A stretch of 49,857 bases of DNA from a virus. The DNA is taken from the IMG/VR virus record IMGVR_UViG_3300022818_000010, positions 1-49,857 of that record. One strand, written 5' to 3'. Position 1 is the first letter of the stretch; each line of letters begins with the position of its first letter. Positions 30,471 through 38,878 of this stretch are shown piece after piece. Under the pieces are notes generated by a model. The model was not told where the DNA came from, ran no database searches, and saw only the letters and a list, made by a program, of their open reading frames with translations. The position numbers and the translations under genes are program-made.

Positions 30471-32534
30471 TTACGCCCTTCTTTTCTCTTCGGTGCTTCT
30501 ATTCTTAGTATACGTCCACGATTCTAGGGCCGACGCTCCATCATCATCGTAAATAGTTTCTGTATACGGGAAGTCCCCGCCAACCTTGTCGCTGTCATTG
30601 ATAAGAACCTTCTTAATTATTTCAACGTCTGTCCCTATTGGAACAACAGAAGCGCTTATAGCCGTACTAAGAGCAGCAGTTACCGCCGTAGATATACTAG
30701 CCTTTTGGATAGTGTTAAAGTCCTGAACTACCTGTCCGTTCGGTGTATCAAACCCCATAGCCTGCTCAATGGCCCCCGCCACAACTCTGTGCCCCATTCT
30801 CGACGGGTGGCTTCCATCAACACTTATGTACCCCGCAATCTTCGCGGCGGCGGGGGACAGCCCACCGAATACCTGCGTGAGATCAATCCACCACGCACCG
30901 TCAAGTTGGGCTTGCGTTCCTAGAGACTGAAACCAGTCGTAGTGAGTTTCGCCAACAACAGGAGCGCCCATCGCGCTAAGAGGAGCGCCGGTGATAAAGA
31001 TAATCCCATACGTTCCCGTCGCGAAGTTCGCTTTGATTGCCGTTATCATCGCGCCGAGGTAGGATTTCGCATCGGCAATGGTTACGGCAGTTTCCACGTC
31101 GTTGTATCCCAGTTCAATCATAAACAGGTAGTAATCCGCCGTCGGCAGGAACGCAGTGCTGTTCCGCCCCAATGCCTCGGTCCATCGGGTGTTTGCCGCG
31201 ATGTTGTCGTTCCAGTCCTTCAATTTCCGGCCGGAGTAACCCAGGTTGTAGTCGTAGATGCCGCCTTTGGTGGCCTTGCGGGTCACTCTGATGCCTTCGA
31301 GGTAACAGGTTCCCGTGAGCCATTCCAGCGTCATCGTTCTAGCGGCAATCGTAGTGAACGCCGGGACAGCAAACGGAGTAGACCACGTTGCTACTGCAGC
31401 CGCCGACATATCAACCGTTGCCGCCGCGCGGTCTAGGAATCCCACGGACATCGTATCCGTACCCGCTACGGCAGCGGTCTGCTGGCCGATAACCTCATAG
31501 GAGAAACCCTCGGAAAGGTACTGGCGAACCTTGGACCAGCCCCACTCAGTCCACGTCACGTAGGAATTGACGCTGTCGCCGTCAACCGTCAGACTGTTGT
31601 AGCCAACGCCCATCGTCGGCGCGGTTGCCTTCGTTTTGCCGCCGATGAGTTGGTATATATAGGTCGTTCCCGGCGTTTTAGCCGTTACTTGGTCGCCGTA
31701 TTTGTAATTGGTATTCTCTGCCCAAGCGGGAAGGCCTGTGCCGTCTATCGCGAACCGTATCCAGTAACAGGTGCCATCCGTGTTGTTCGCGGCCCACGTT
31801 GGTTCTGAACCACCACTGACACCCGCGCAAGAATTGCGCCCACCGATAAGTCTCAGTTTCCGACCGCCCGACGTTCGCGCACTTGCCGATGTGATAATGG
31901 AGTTCGGTGTCCAAGCCAAATCGCCCGCCGCTGCTCCTTCGTCCATCCATACGCATTCGCCGTCAAGGCACGTTATGGCAACTTTCGTTCCTACTGTTGG
32001 GGCGACTGCTCCCGTTGCACAGTAAACTACACCGGCACGGTAAAGATGATCGTTATCTGTGGAGGCAAGGTGAACGTCTGCCCCTGTACTGGCGTACCAG
32101 CAGACGTAGACTGTGTCCCGCGCCAGCGCTGTTGCTTTGGAAGCCGCACTGACGTAATCCTCACCGAATCCGTGCGCGTGCTGGTCCAGAGTGAACCCCT
32201 GAAACGTCGTCGGCATGTAACAGTCGTTGATGCTGGACGTATTATCGCCATACACCACGTCATAGGCAAACCCGTTCAAGGAGTCCATATTGCGCGGATT
32301 GTAGAACCGATGGTACTTTCCACGGTCCCCGCCGAGCACCTTCATGTCCCGCACCAAAGACGAGAAGAACCCGTCAGACTGCGGCCTATCGGCCCCAAGC
32401 CCGTGCATCCACGAGTTGCCGATTCCTATCACGTGAACATCAACTCCCTCTTCGGAGGCGTTCAGCGCGTGAGAGATAATCGCCGCAACGTCCAATGGCG
32501 CGGGAGTTGTGTTACCAAGATTAAATAATGTCAT
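30471..32534 (-). CDS. tail-associated SGNH/GDSL hydrolase
   Basis: 687 aa. SGNH landmarks: block I VIGIGNSWMHGLG near residues 36-48, block III IELGYND around 470, and block V SVDGSHPSRMGHRVV around 575 with the Asp-xx-His pair. Between the first two is a beta-rich carbohydrate-binding-like insertion. Such esterases on phage tails deacetylate capsule or O-antigen sugars during adsorption. Most of the gene (about 30750-32520) is much more GC-rich than the flanks, a sign of horizontal acquisition. The C-terminal 90 residues return to the genome's AT-rich composition. Confidence 0.75.
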   Translation of the reverse strand: MTLFNLGNTTPAPLDVAAIISHALNASEEGVDVHVIGIGNSWMHGLGADRPQSDGFFSSLVRDMKVLGGDRGKYHRFYNPRNMDSLNGFAYDVVYGDNTSSINDCYMPTTFQGFTLDQHAHGFGEDYVSAASKATALARDTVYVCWYASTGADVHLASTDNDHLYRAGVVYCATGAVAPTVGTKVAITCLDGECVWMDEGAAAGDLAWTPNSIITSASARTSGGRKLRLIGGRNSCAGVSGGSEPTWAANNTDGTCYWIRFAIDGTGLPAWAENTNYKYGDQVTAKTPGTTYIYQLIGGKTKATAPTMGVGYNSLTVDGDSVNSYVTWTEWGWSKVRQYLSEGFSYEVIGQQTAAVAGTDTMSVGFLDRAAATVDMSAAAVATWSTPFAVPAFTTIAARTMTLEWLTGTCYLEGIRVTRKATKGGIYDYNLGYSGRKLKDWNDNIAANTRWTEALGRNSTAFLPTADYYLFMIELGYNDVETAVTIADAKSYLGAMITAIKANFATGTYGIIFITGAPLSAMGAPVVGETHYDWFQSLGTQAQLDGAWWIDLTQVFGGLSPAAAKIAGYISVDGSHPSRMGHRVVAGAIEQAMGFDTPNGQVVQDFNTIQKASISTAVTAALSTAISASVVPIGTDVEIIKKVLINDSDKVGGDFPYTETIYDDDGASALESWTYTKNRSTEEKRRA

Positions 32535-32553
32535 AATTTTGTTCCTTACAGTT

Positions 32554-33072
32554 TCATAGTAAATAAAGAGAAACTAAATATTCTCTTCGCCTTTTTCTTT
32601 GCGCTTCTCTACTCTTGTCGTTCTCACATTTTCTGCATCGTCTTCTAGGTTCGCCTTTAGAATTATCTTTTGTATAAGTATTATCCTCAGTTAATTCGTG
32701 ACCTTTAGTACAATGAGTTTTTCTGGCGTTTACCGCTGTTATCCCAGTTCCCCTTAGCGTGTTCTCTTTTATAGAAACCTCTTCTAAGTGGGACGGGTTG
32801 ACACATCTTCTGTTTCTACACAAATGGTCTATTGTTAATTCTTTGTCTATTTTTCCATTAGCCCATTCATAAGAAATCCTATGAGCGTAACACTGTACAT
32901 GCCTATGTATGAATACTCCGTAACCTTCGGTTTGTAGCGCGGCGGTCCAAGTCCAGCATTCATCTCCAAAGTCTATCTTGTCTACAAACCTTTCTACGGC
33001 TGTGACTTTTCTGCTTTTGTGCGAAGTCTCTCCGAATGGAGCAAATGGGAACACTTCTGCTATATTTACCAT
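32554..33072 (-). CDS. HNH endonuclease
   Basis: 172 aa from ATG 33072, with AGGAGG upstream; a longer frame starts at 33096. The core ELTIDHLCRNRRCVNPSHLE contains catalytic D82-H83 and Asn/His of the HNH fold, preceded by CWTWTAALQTEGYG and AHRISYEW. A downstream zinc-like set (THCTKGHE, RRRCRKCE) fits the common phage HNH type. It separates the hydrolase from the adaptor gene and is probably a mobile intruder in the structural arm. Confidence 0.82.
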   Translation of the reverse strand: MVNIAEVFPFAPFGETSHKSRKVTAVERFVDKIDFGDECWTWTAALQTEGYGVFIHRHVQCYAHRISYEWANGKIDKELTIDHLCRNRRCVNPSHLEEVSIKENTLRGTGITAVNARKTHCTKGHELTEDNTYTKDNSKGEPRRRCRKCENDKSREAQRKRRREYLVSLYLL

Positions 33073-33100
33073 TGTTAGCCCCCTCCTATGGGGCAACCAC

Positions 33101-33129
33101 GCTCCCGGCTGTTCGTTCAGCGCGGGAGC
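33101..33129. other. strong intergenic hairpin
   Basis: GCTCCCGGCTG pairs with CAGC-G-CGGGAGC (one bulge) around a TTCGTT loop. It lies between the adaptor gene (which ends at 33142) and the HNH gene. No U tract follows on the minus strand, so it may pause transcription or protect the 3' end of the adaptor mRNA. Confidence 0.55.
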
Positions 33130-33141
33130 ACCTCTGTTATA

Positions 33142-33831
33142 TTACAGCCTCATTGCGCTTAAATAGAGTTCGCCCGGTTCTGAAACCTGCGTCATTGCAT
33201 GAGAGTTCTCCGAGTCTACCTTACGCATAAATGGAGGGAAGTCATTCTTCCATATCGCCATCTTCATTTGCAGTTTTACTGCGCTCGCTGTTTCTTCTGC
33301 GAGCCTGCCGGCTAATAACTTAATAGCCGCCCTTAGTATAGCCATATTATCTACGTACTCAGGAAGTTCTGAAACATCCGTTGTATTATAAATCTTCTTC
33401 GGCATACCGCGTGCATAAATATAAAGAGAATTAGGAACGTCAGTTGTTGAAGACGGATAGATAAAGAGAGACGAACCACTCTTTGTGTAATAACGTGGAG
33501 TCCCCGTATCCGTCAACCCCCTTGATATAATATCATTAGGGCGCGTCGCTGGGGTCAACTTTGAAGGTTTACCAGACACAGAATATCCAACCCACCTTAC
33601 ATCTCGTAACGGAGGGCTGGAAGCATCTAGGTCATAGATTGATTTATACGCTACTACGTTATCTACGAATAATTGATATGGAGTACACTTGCATATATTT
33701 GCTATGTAATCCCTAGCGTCATTATACGCACGGTAAATAGCGTTAGCCGTTAATCGTGCGTCATACGTTTCAGTAGTTCTTGATAATTCGTCAAAGATTC
33801 TTTCTTCAACGTCAAGGAGCGTATAAGCCAT
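33142..33831 (-). CDS. head-tail adaptor protein
   Basis: 229 aa from ATG 33831 (GGGGTGG upstream); GTG 33840 is the alternative. Helical start (LLDVEERIFDELSRTTETYD..AIYRAYNDARDYI), a beta domain in the middle (RWVGYSVSG, YTKSGSSLFIYPSS) and a helical end (MAILRAAIKLLAGRLAEE). This helix-beta-helix layout is typical of podoviral adaptor or tail tubular A-type proteins that dock below the portal. It overlaps the upstream zinc-ribbon gene. Confidence 0.6.
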   Translation of the reverse strand: MAYTLLDVEERIFDELSRTTETYDARLTANAIYRAYNDARDYIANICKCTPYQLFVDNVVAYKSIYDLDASSPPLRDVRWVGYSVSGKPSKLTPATRPNDIISRGLTDTGTPRYYTKSGSSLFIYPSSTTDVPNSLYIYARGMPKKIYNTTDVSELPEYVDNMAILRAAIKLLAGRLAEETASAVKLQMKMAIWKNDFPPFMRKVDSENSHAMTQVSEPGELYLSAMRL

Positions 33832-34057
33832 CTGGTCCACCCCATATAGTTGTTAAGGGAAACTCGTCTTCGTCCTCTAAGGAGTACTGCTCAAGTTGTT
33901 CCTTTGAACGTGTTTTATAACACGCGTGAGTTCTGTTACGTATCCAACCGTCTTGTTCAACCAGGTCGGACATAATATCAGACGGAGTTCCGCAACGGTC
34001 ACACTTAAACCCTGTCACCATCGGGGACTTAGGGTTATTGAATACAGTGTCGGCCAT
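33812..34057 (-). CDS. small zinc-ribbon protein, 81 aa
   Basis: FKCDRCGTPSDI gives one Cys pair; a further HACYK offers His and Cys ligands about 25 residues later. Acidic C-terminal tail (SLEDEDEF). It lies between the capsid and adaptor genes and overlaps the adaptor start by 20 bases. Possibly a minor virion or assembly protein. Confidence 0.5.
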   Translation of the reverse strand: MADTVFNNPKSPMVTGFKCDRCGTPSDIMSDLVEQDGWIRNRTHACYKTRSKEQLEQYSLEDEDEFPLTTIWGGPDGLYAP

Positions 34058-34061
34058 TATT

Positions 34062-34148
34062 TTATCTTACATGCGGAAGAAGATAGACTACGAGAGCGAT
34101 ACATAGAAGAACGCCAACCACTGTCCAGATAACGTTGTTTGTATTCAT
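34062..34148 (-). CDS. 28-aa single-pass membrane peptide
   Basis: ATG 34148 behind AAGGAAAT. The peptide is mostly one hydrophobic helix (VIWTVVGVLLCIALVVYLLP) with a short HVR end. Second very small membrane peptide of the genome (compare 1809). Role unknown; it ends four bases before the zinc-ribbon gene. Confidence 0.5.
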   Translation of the reverse strand: MNTNNVIWTVVGVLLCIALVVYLLPHVR

Positions 34149-34163
34149 GTTTATTTCCTTAAT

Positions 34164-34208
34164 GTTTTAATGGGGGAAGACACATGGACAGCCATCCCCC
34201 ATTAAAAC
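34164..34208. terminator. 14-bp perfect hairpin after the capsid operon section
   Basis: GTTTTAATGGGGGA (34164-34177) pairs with TCCCCCATTAAAAC (34195-34208), with a 17-nt loop. It begins two bases after the stop of the gene at 34210-34386, in minus-strand order. A true U tract is missing on the minus strand, so partial termination or RNA stabilisation of the abundant capsid message is more likely than full termination. Core bases TTAATGGG match the hairpin at 9973. Confidence 0.6.
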
Positions 34209-34209
34209 G

Positions 34210-34386
34210 TCAACACTTCTTCTTCATCTTCTTTTCCATTGGTGAACCCTTTTTAATTAGTTTACCTTTGGCTACTTTACCGGGAGCTGGTCCAACCATA
34301 AACTGAGAGTTGCCGGACTTTTTCTCTCTAGCGTCGGTCATATCCTCCATCTCTCCCTTTTCATGTTTCTTATCCTTTGACTTCAT
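34210..34386 (-). CDS. small Lys-rich protein, 58 aa
   Basis: ATG 34386 with GGAG upstream. About one third Lys (KSKDKKHEKGEM..., PGKVAKGKLIKKGS, EKKMKKKC). It follows the capsid gene and precedes the 14-bp hairpin. Such basic peptides may bind packaged DNA or the capsid interior; that is inference from charge and position. Confidence 0.5.
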   Translation of the reverse strand: MKSKDKKHEKGEMEDMTDAREKKSGNSQFMVGPAPGKVAKGKLIKKGSPMEKKMKKKC

Positions 34387-34416
34387 GTTACGCTCCGTAT
34401 CGAGACTAAATGCAAT

Positions 34417-35373
34417 TTAGGCTCCGTAGTTACCGTAGACGCCAATATAAGTAGAAGCGCCGGAAACCATTTCCATCAACATGGAATAAACGGAATCCTC
34501 GGTATAGTTATCGTCAAAGGCTCGGTCCACGGGCGCTTGGCTCCAAAGAACCTGAATCTCGTGCTGGTCCTTAGCGCCTAGTAACCACCAAGCATATCCA
34601 CCATTTACGTTAATATACGGGTTGCATACAACAGTAAGCCCCAGTTTCTTGATAACGTTGTACACGCCAGTATCAGCCGAAGAAGGTTTAGATTCTCCGC
34701 CAGCGCCAGAAGCCGCGAAATAGTTAGAAGCACCAACCGCACGCTCTGCTACGAGTTTAAGCGCCGGGCCAACAACGAGAAACTTAGGGTCCATCTGGAT
34801 AGGTTGTCCGTTATTATCTTTCATTGAAACGAAAGAACCAACGGCAGTTTCCAGAGTAGACGGGCTAAGTGCTGTGTCACTCGCAGACCTATTAGATACG
34901 GCATTACCCGCTAGGTCAGTATGCGCTGTATTAACGAGGCTAACCCCGTCGTTCAACTTGAAGTTATTGTCAAAGGAAACAATAAGCGGAATGGCGGCGA
35001 TTTGTTCTGCGGTTACGCGGAACGCTCGCTCCAAACGCTTAATGTACTTGTTTACCTTGTCAATCTTATTGTACTTCTTATCCTTACGGGTAATGGCGAA
35101 AGCGGCCTGATACGTGTCAGTCTCGTATCGCGTCTTAGCACCAGTAGGCATAGACAGGAAGTTAATTGACTGACCTTCGTCGAGTTTCGGAATACTCCCG
35201 AAGCCACCGATTTCGTAATCTTCCACGAAAGCGTCAGTGATAGTGTCACGGTTTGAATAGAGAGAATAAATCTCTGGATATTCTTTTCTAGTTTCATTTA
35301 TAAACTTACGGATTTGTGGCTTGAGTTCATCGGCTCCCATATCCGTAGTCATTGCTTTGATTGCACCGGCCAT
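34417..35373 (-). CDS. major capsid protein candidate
   Basis: 318 aa, start behind AGAGG. The scaffold-to-capsid order, size and features fit an HK97-fold capsid of the Mu gpT-like type: N-terminal helical arm (IRKFINETRKEYPEIYSLY), the central DTYQAAFAITRKDKKYNK region, ERAFRVTAEQIAAIPLI, and the C-terminal PKFLVVGPALKLVAERAVGA and TVVCNPYINVNG stretches. It is followed by the strong hairpin at 34164, consistent with high expression. Confidence 0.75.
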   Translation of the reverse strand: MAGAIKAMTTDMGADELKPQIRKFINETRKEYPEIYSLYSNRDTITDAFVEDYEIGGFGSIPKLDEGQSINFLSMPTGAKTRYETDTYQAAFAITRKDKKYNKIDKVNKYIKRLERAFRVTAEQIAAIPLIVSFDNNFKLNDGVSLVNTAHTDLAGNAVSNRSASDTALSPSTLETAVGSFVSMKDNNGQPIQMDPKFLVVGPALKLVAERAVGASNYFAASGAGGESKPSSADTGVYNVIKKLGLTVVCNPYINVNGGYAWWLLGAKDQHEIQVLWSQAPVDRAFDDNYTEDSVYSMLMEMVSGASTYIGVYGNYGA

Positions 35374-35429
35374 AGTAGTTACCTCTTATTTGTGGGGAGT
35401 ATATTTCAACTCCCCACGATAATTAATTG

Positions 35430-36344
35430 TTACGCGCCTTGATAACCAGCAGCCCAGAATCTTCCCCAAACACGCGGGAACACTTGGTAGTAAAGTCCGT
35501 TAAGACCCATTACGTCAGGGCTGAATACTCCGGTTACTTCAACGGCCCCGGTATTCGCAGGTGCCGCAATATTAAGAACAGTGCCAGCGGTACCAACGAG
35601 AAGCGGGTATCTATTACCAACCATCGTTGCGGTGAGCGGGCCCCAAAGAATTTGCTCATTAAGGGCAGCTGTTGCGGAATAAACATGAACCGCAGCCGCC
35701 GTACCGTAAAGAGCACGGGTCGCAGGAGTAGGGGCAGTAGTTGTCCAACTCGCTAGTTTAACCGCCTCTGCGTTAGTCATCTGATTAACGGCAGAGTTAA
35801 GCAGACCTACTAGGACAATACTAGTTACATCCGCGCCGGTTGGTTTAGTCGTTGAGGCCCAAGCCGTATTAGTGGTAGCATCAGTAGAAGCCGTAGTAAG
35901 GCTAATAGTTACGTCAGGCCACGTTGCCAACGCAACAGCCGCGCCGTAATCGAATAGGAATTCGTCACGCGGGTCAATAATGCAAACGTTCATTTGCTGG
36001 TACGTTGGCGCTGTACTAGCAATCATAGAACCTAGACCGCCCCAAGCAGTAACCGCAGGGCTTGCCGCAGTTTTAGCGACATAGCCGGGGTTGTGCCAAC
36101 GCGGGTCACGGATTCCGGTTGCGATTCCAATAACGTTAGTATCTACTCCAGTAGCATACGTCATATCGCCTACGCCAGAAACGGCAGAGATAGCCATTCC
36201 GTTAGCGTCGAGCGTAACAAAGCCAGAATCCGCAGGAGAAGTAGCGGAAACACTTTCAAATAGTCTTGATTGAGGTACACGATTGTACGGTCTGAAATAC
36301 CGACCGGGAACAGTCGCAACAGTTGGAATATTAATTGTAGCCAT
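35430..36344 (-). CDS. virion structural protein, 304 aa (decoration or second head protein)
   Basis: Start behind AAGAGG. Ala/Thr-rich and beta-prone, opening MATINIPTVATVPGRYFRPY with later repeats of TTASTDATTNTAWASTTKPTG type. It lies directly upstream of the capsid gene and is comparable in size. A capsid decoration or cement protein seems the best guess; no specific family recognised. Confidence 0.5.
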   Translation of the reverse strand: MATINIPTVATVPGRYFRPYNRVPQSRLFESVSATSPADSGFVTLDANGMAISAVSGVGDMTYATGVDTNVIGIATGIRDPRWHNPGYVAKTAASPAVTAWGGLGSMIASTAPTYQQMNVCIIDPRDEFLFDYGAAVALATWPDVTISLTTASTDATTNTAWASTTKPTGADVTSIVLVGLLNSAVNQMTNAEAVKLASWTTTAPTPATRALYGTAAAVHVYSATAALNEQILWGPLTATMVGNRYPLLVGTAGTVLNIAAPANTGAVEVTGVFSPDVMGLNGLYYQVFPRVWGRFWAAGYQGA

Positions 36345-36396
36345 TTATTTTCCTCTTAATACTGAACATCAGTATCGACGTAGTGAACAGCAAACA

Positions 36397-37005
36397 TTAC
36401 TGCTCGATTTCTTCTCTTGTCATGTTATTCGCGGCGAGTACATCATCTAGGGTTCCGCCCGTTGCTTCTGCCTCTAGTATCATGTCTCTCGTATGCCGCA
36501 TCTTGTCTTGGTCAACCCCTCTTAAACCGGGTTGAACTTTAGTTCTCGGTATTCTCTGCAAAGCAGCCCCAACAACTCCGCCGTGGTCCCTCGCGTTTTC
36601 TTGTTCCGCTTCCGCATTAAACTTTGTTACCAGATAGCCTAAGCCTTGGAACAAAGCCAATGAATCAGAAACTATTTCTGCCCGGTGGATTGATTTCTTA
36701 ATCCTAAAGAGCAGGAGACCTCTTTTTTTAATCCATTTACCGTCTTTTTCAGAGCGATTATTTAACTTATATCGCTCCATATTATCTATCGTGCCCTCAG
36801 TGTGTGGAACTAATTCACCGCCTCTGTCGTAAACGTTATCTACGCGGTCTGGGTCTGTCCACCCGAAGTGGAAAACGTTTTCCGGGTCACGTACCGCGAA
36901 TGTATCTCTAAACTTTCTATTCGGTTCTATCCCGCCAGTCTGACCAGCTAGGTCATTAACTATCTCTTGAATAGTACGCGGTTCTCTAGTTATAATTACC
37001 GGCAT
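36397..37005 (-). CDS. hypothetical structural-region protein, 202 aa
   Basis: ATG 37005 with AAAGGG upstream. Contains RTIQEIVNDLAGQTGG, FHFGWTDPDRVDNV and ends GTLDDVLAANNMTREEIEQ. Placed between scaffold and head proteins; the opening half is basic and polar. Not recognised. Confidence 0.55.
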   Translation of the reverse strand: MPVIITREPRTIQEIVNDLAGQTGGIEPNRKFRDTFAVRDPENVFHFGWTDPDRVDNVYDRGGELVPHTEGTIDNMERYKLNNRSEKDGKWIKKRGLLLFRIKKSIHRAEIVSDSLALFQGLGYLVTKFNAEAEQENARDHGGVVGAALQRIPRTKVQPGLRGVDQDKMRHTRDMILEAEATGGTLDDVLAANNMTREEIEQ

Positions 37006-37021
37006 CTTTTAGTACACCCTT

Positions 37022-38056
37022 TCATACGAACTCAAATTTATCTACGGAGTATTGCGCGTATTCTTCCGGTTTCATTCCGGTCTCTTTCGCGCGATTTAGA
37101 ACGTCGGGGGTGTACTTGCCTTTATTAGTTATAGACGCAGCATCACTCCTTACTCCAACTGGTTTCCTGTTAGCGGCGGCTGATTCAGCATCTAAATCAA
37201 CTTTACGCTTGACACTCTCTGACACCTTAGCAAAGAAAGCGTCAGGGTTATTCCTTATGTATGTTCCTAACGCTAGATTCTTTAACTCTTCAATTCTTCC
37301 CGCCATCTCAGACGGTTTCATTCCACTTTCTTTCGCGAGTAATACCGTAGCCTTAACGATGTCAATAGCGTCTGGTAAACGTGCGAATACCTTGTCTTCT
37401 TTTATCTTAGATAGTTCAGTATTAATCTTTTCTATACTTTGAGAGAAAGTAGACGCCTCAAACTTTGCATCACTGTCACTCTTATCTAAGGTAGCCTCAA
37501 ACTTTTCCCTTAGTCTATCTAGGGCCAAGTCGTCCAGTTCATTAAATTCTGTTGCAACATTAGGGAATTGCTGTTTGTATATATCTTCCCAAGGATTCGT
37601 TCCGTCTGGTTTAGTTGCGGCACGCATCTCTTCTGGTTTAACACTACGAATCTTATCTCGTATGTTTAACCATTCTTTATTACTAGACGGTATGGTTGGC
37701 GCTTCGCCTAGGTCTATTTTCTCTTCTAGTGTTGCGCTTTCTTTCCTCCAACCTTCCGGTGGAGGAATAGGAGTACCATCCGCTTTGAATGCCCAACCGT
37801 GTTCTTCGAGTAGTTTATTCTTTTCTTGTTCTTTAGTTAATACTAACTTGTGTTCTTCTGATGTAACGTAACCTAAATCCTCTTCGTCTTCCTCATCGCT
37901 CTTGTCCTCTTGCGACGCTTCCGCGTCTACGTCTTCTTCATCTTCTTCGCCTTCGACTAACGTAGTCTCTACGTTTTGCTCTTCATGCAGTTTACGAATG
38001 TCCTCGTATGCAGCATCTTCTTCGTGCGTTTCTTCCGCGTTAACTTCTTTAGTCAT
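37022..38056 (-). CDS. scaffolding protein candidate
   Basis: 344 aa. The first 60 residues are extremely acidic (EGEEDEEDVDAEASQEDK), then helical segments (LVLTKEQEKNKLLEEHGWAF, LDDLALDRLREKFEATLDK), ending with a basic-to-neutral tail (PDVLNRAKETGMKPEEY). An acidic helical protein between portal and capsid is the standard profile of a podoviral scaffold, which binds capsid subunits and leaves before packaging is complete. Confidence 0.65.
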   Translation of the reverse strand: MTKEVNAEETHEEDAAYEDIRKLHEEQNVETTLVEGEEDEEDVDAEASQEDKSDEEDEEDLGYVTSEEHKLVLTKEQEKNKLLEEHGWAFKADGTPIPPPEGWRKESATLEEKIDLGEAPTIPSSNKEWLNIRDKIRSVKPEEMRAATKPDGTNPWEDIYKQQFPNVATEFNELDDLALDRLREKFEATLDKSDSDAKFEASTFSQSIEKINTELSKIKEDKVFARLPDAIDIVKATVLLAKESGMKPSEMAGRIEELKNLALGTYIRNNPDAFFAKVSESVKRKVDLDAESAAANRKPVGVRSDAASITNKGKYTPDVLNRAKETGMKPEEYAQYSVDKFEFV

Positions 38057-38276
38057 TTTCTTTTACTTCTCCAGCCCACGGCGTTGCATCAAATATAATC
38101 CTATATGGTTTATCAGGATTCTCTTCTATGAATTTCTTAACCTTGTCAAGAATCTTAATCCACCTTAGTAGAATAAAACTATCTTCCGGCGTAAAGTCAA
38201 CGTCAACGCAAGGCTTGTCTGGATAATTAACCGGAAAACTAATCTTAAACGACTTGCCTTCTAGCCTAACTTTCAT
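38049..38276 (-). CDS. hypothetical protein, 75 aa
   Basis: Overlaps both neighbours by a few bases. Beta-type start (KVRLEGKSFKISFPVNYPDK) and a helical part LRWIKILDKVKKFIEEN. No family recognised; lies between portal and scaffold genes. Confidence 0.5.
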   Translation of the reverse strand: MKVRLEGKSFKISFPVNYPDKPCVDVDFTPEDSFILLRWIKILDKVKKFIEENPDKPYRIIFDATPWAGEVKEND

Positions 38277-38580
38277 TAGTTGCCTCTCCCTTATTTTCTC
38301 TCTGTGCGATTATCTGATTCATTTGTTTCTTAGTCTTTTCAATCCAATCAATTACTACATATATTTCCTTTAGCATACCGTCCTTAACAGCTGCTTCCCG
38401 CATGTTACTGATACCGTCGCCTTCCCATCTAGTTATTGCGTTAAATCTTACGAGGTCTTCTTTCTGGCTCTCTAAATCTTCAATAAATAAATCCCAACCT
38501 TCATGGTTAAGAAGTGAATCAAGTAGGTTTATAATCTGTTTAGGAGAACTACCGCACTCGTCGAGTGTTCTTATATTCAT
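38266..38580 (-). CDS. hypothetical helical protein, 104 aa
   Basis: ATG 38580 inside the end of the previous gene (32-base overlap). Nearly all helical (SPKQIINLLDSLLNHEGWDL, IYVVIDWIEKTKKQMNQI). Ends with TAG, 11 bases into the next gene. Not recognised. Confidence 0.5.
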   Translation of the reverse strand: MNIRTLDECGSSPKQIINLLDSLLNHEGWDLFIEDLESQKEDLVRFNAITRWEGDGISNMREAAVKDGMLKEIYVVIDWIEKTKKQMNQIIAQRENKGEATNES

Positions 38581-38878
38581 TTACTGCCTTTACTATTAAG
38601 TTTGCATCATCTGTTCCCAGCGGTAACTCGTACGTTCCGCCGCAAACAATTTCTCCATCGTTATCCCTTATAACGGGGAATCTTTTGTCAGTATTATCTA
38701 CGCCCCACGGAATAGGACTTATCATAACCGGAAAGAACGGAGGAGGAGGTAGCGCTATCTCTTCTGGAAATATATTTGTTCTCTCAATTTTTGGCTCAAT
38801 TTTTGGTTTATTATAATCGTAATCTTCCCTAAACATTTCCTCACTACTAACTTCCGGCTTCTTATACATTCTAACCAC
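38549..38878 (-). CDS. hypothetical protein, 109 aa
   Basis: Overlaps the end of the portal gene. Pro-rich middle (FPEEIALPPPPFFPVMISPIP) and a C-terminal beta/alpha part (RFPVIRDNDGEIVCGGTYEL). Not recognised; may be a minor head or portal-associated protein. Confidence 0.45.
   Translation of the reverse strand: MVRMYKKPEVSSEEMFREDYDYNKPKIEPKIERTNIFPEEIALPPPPFFPVMISPIPWGVDNTDKRFPVIRDNDGEIVCGGTYELPLGTDDANLIVKAVNEYKNTRRVR

Noticed and set aside
30942-31436. Long plus-strand and other-frame ORFs opposite the SGNH hydrolase gene
   Set aside because: They are shadows: the region is GC-rich, which removes stop codons in all frames, and the minus-strand frame has a recognisable enzyme.
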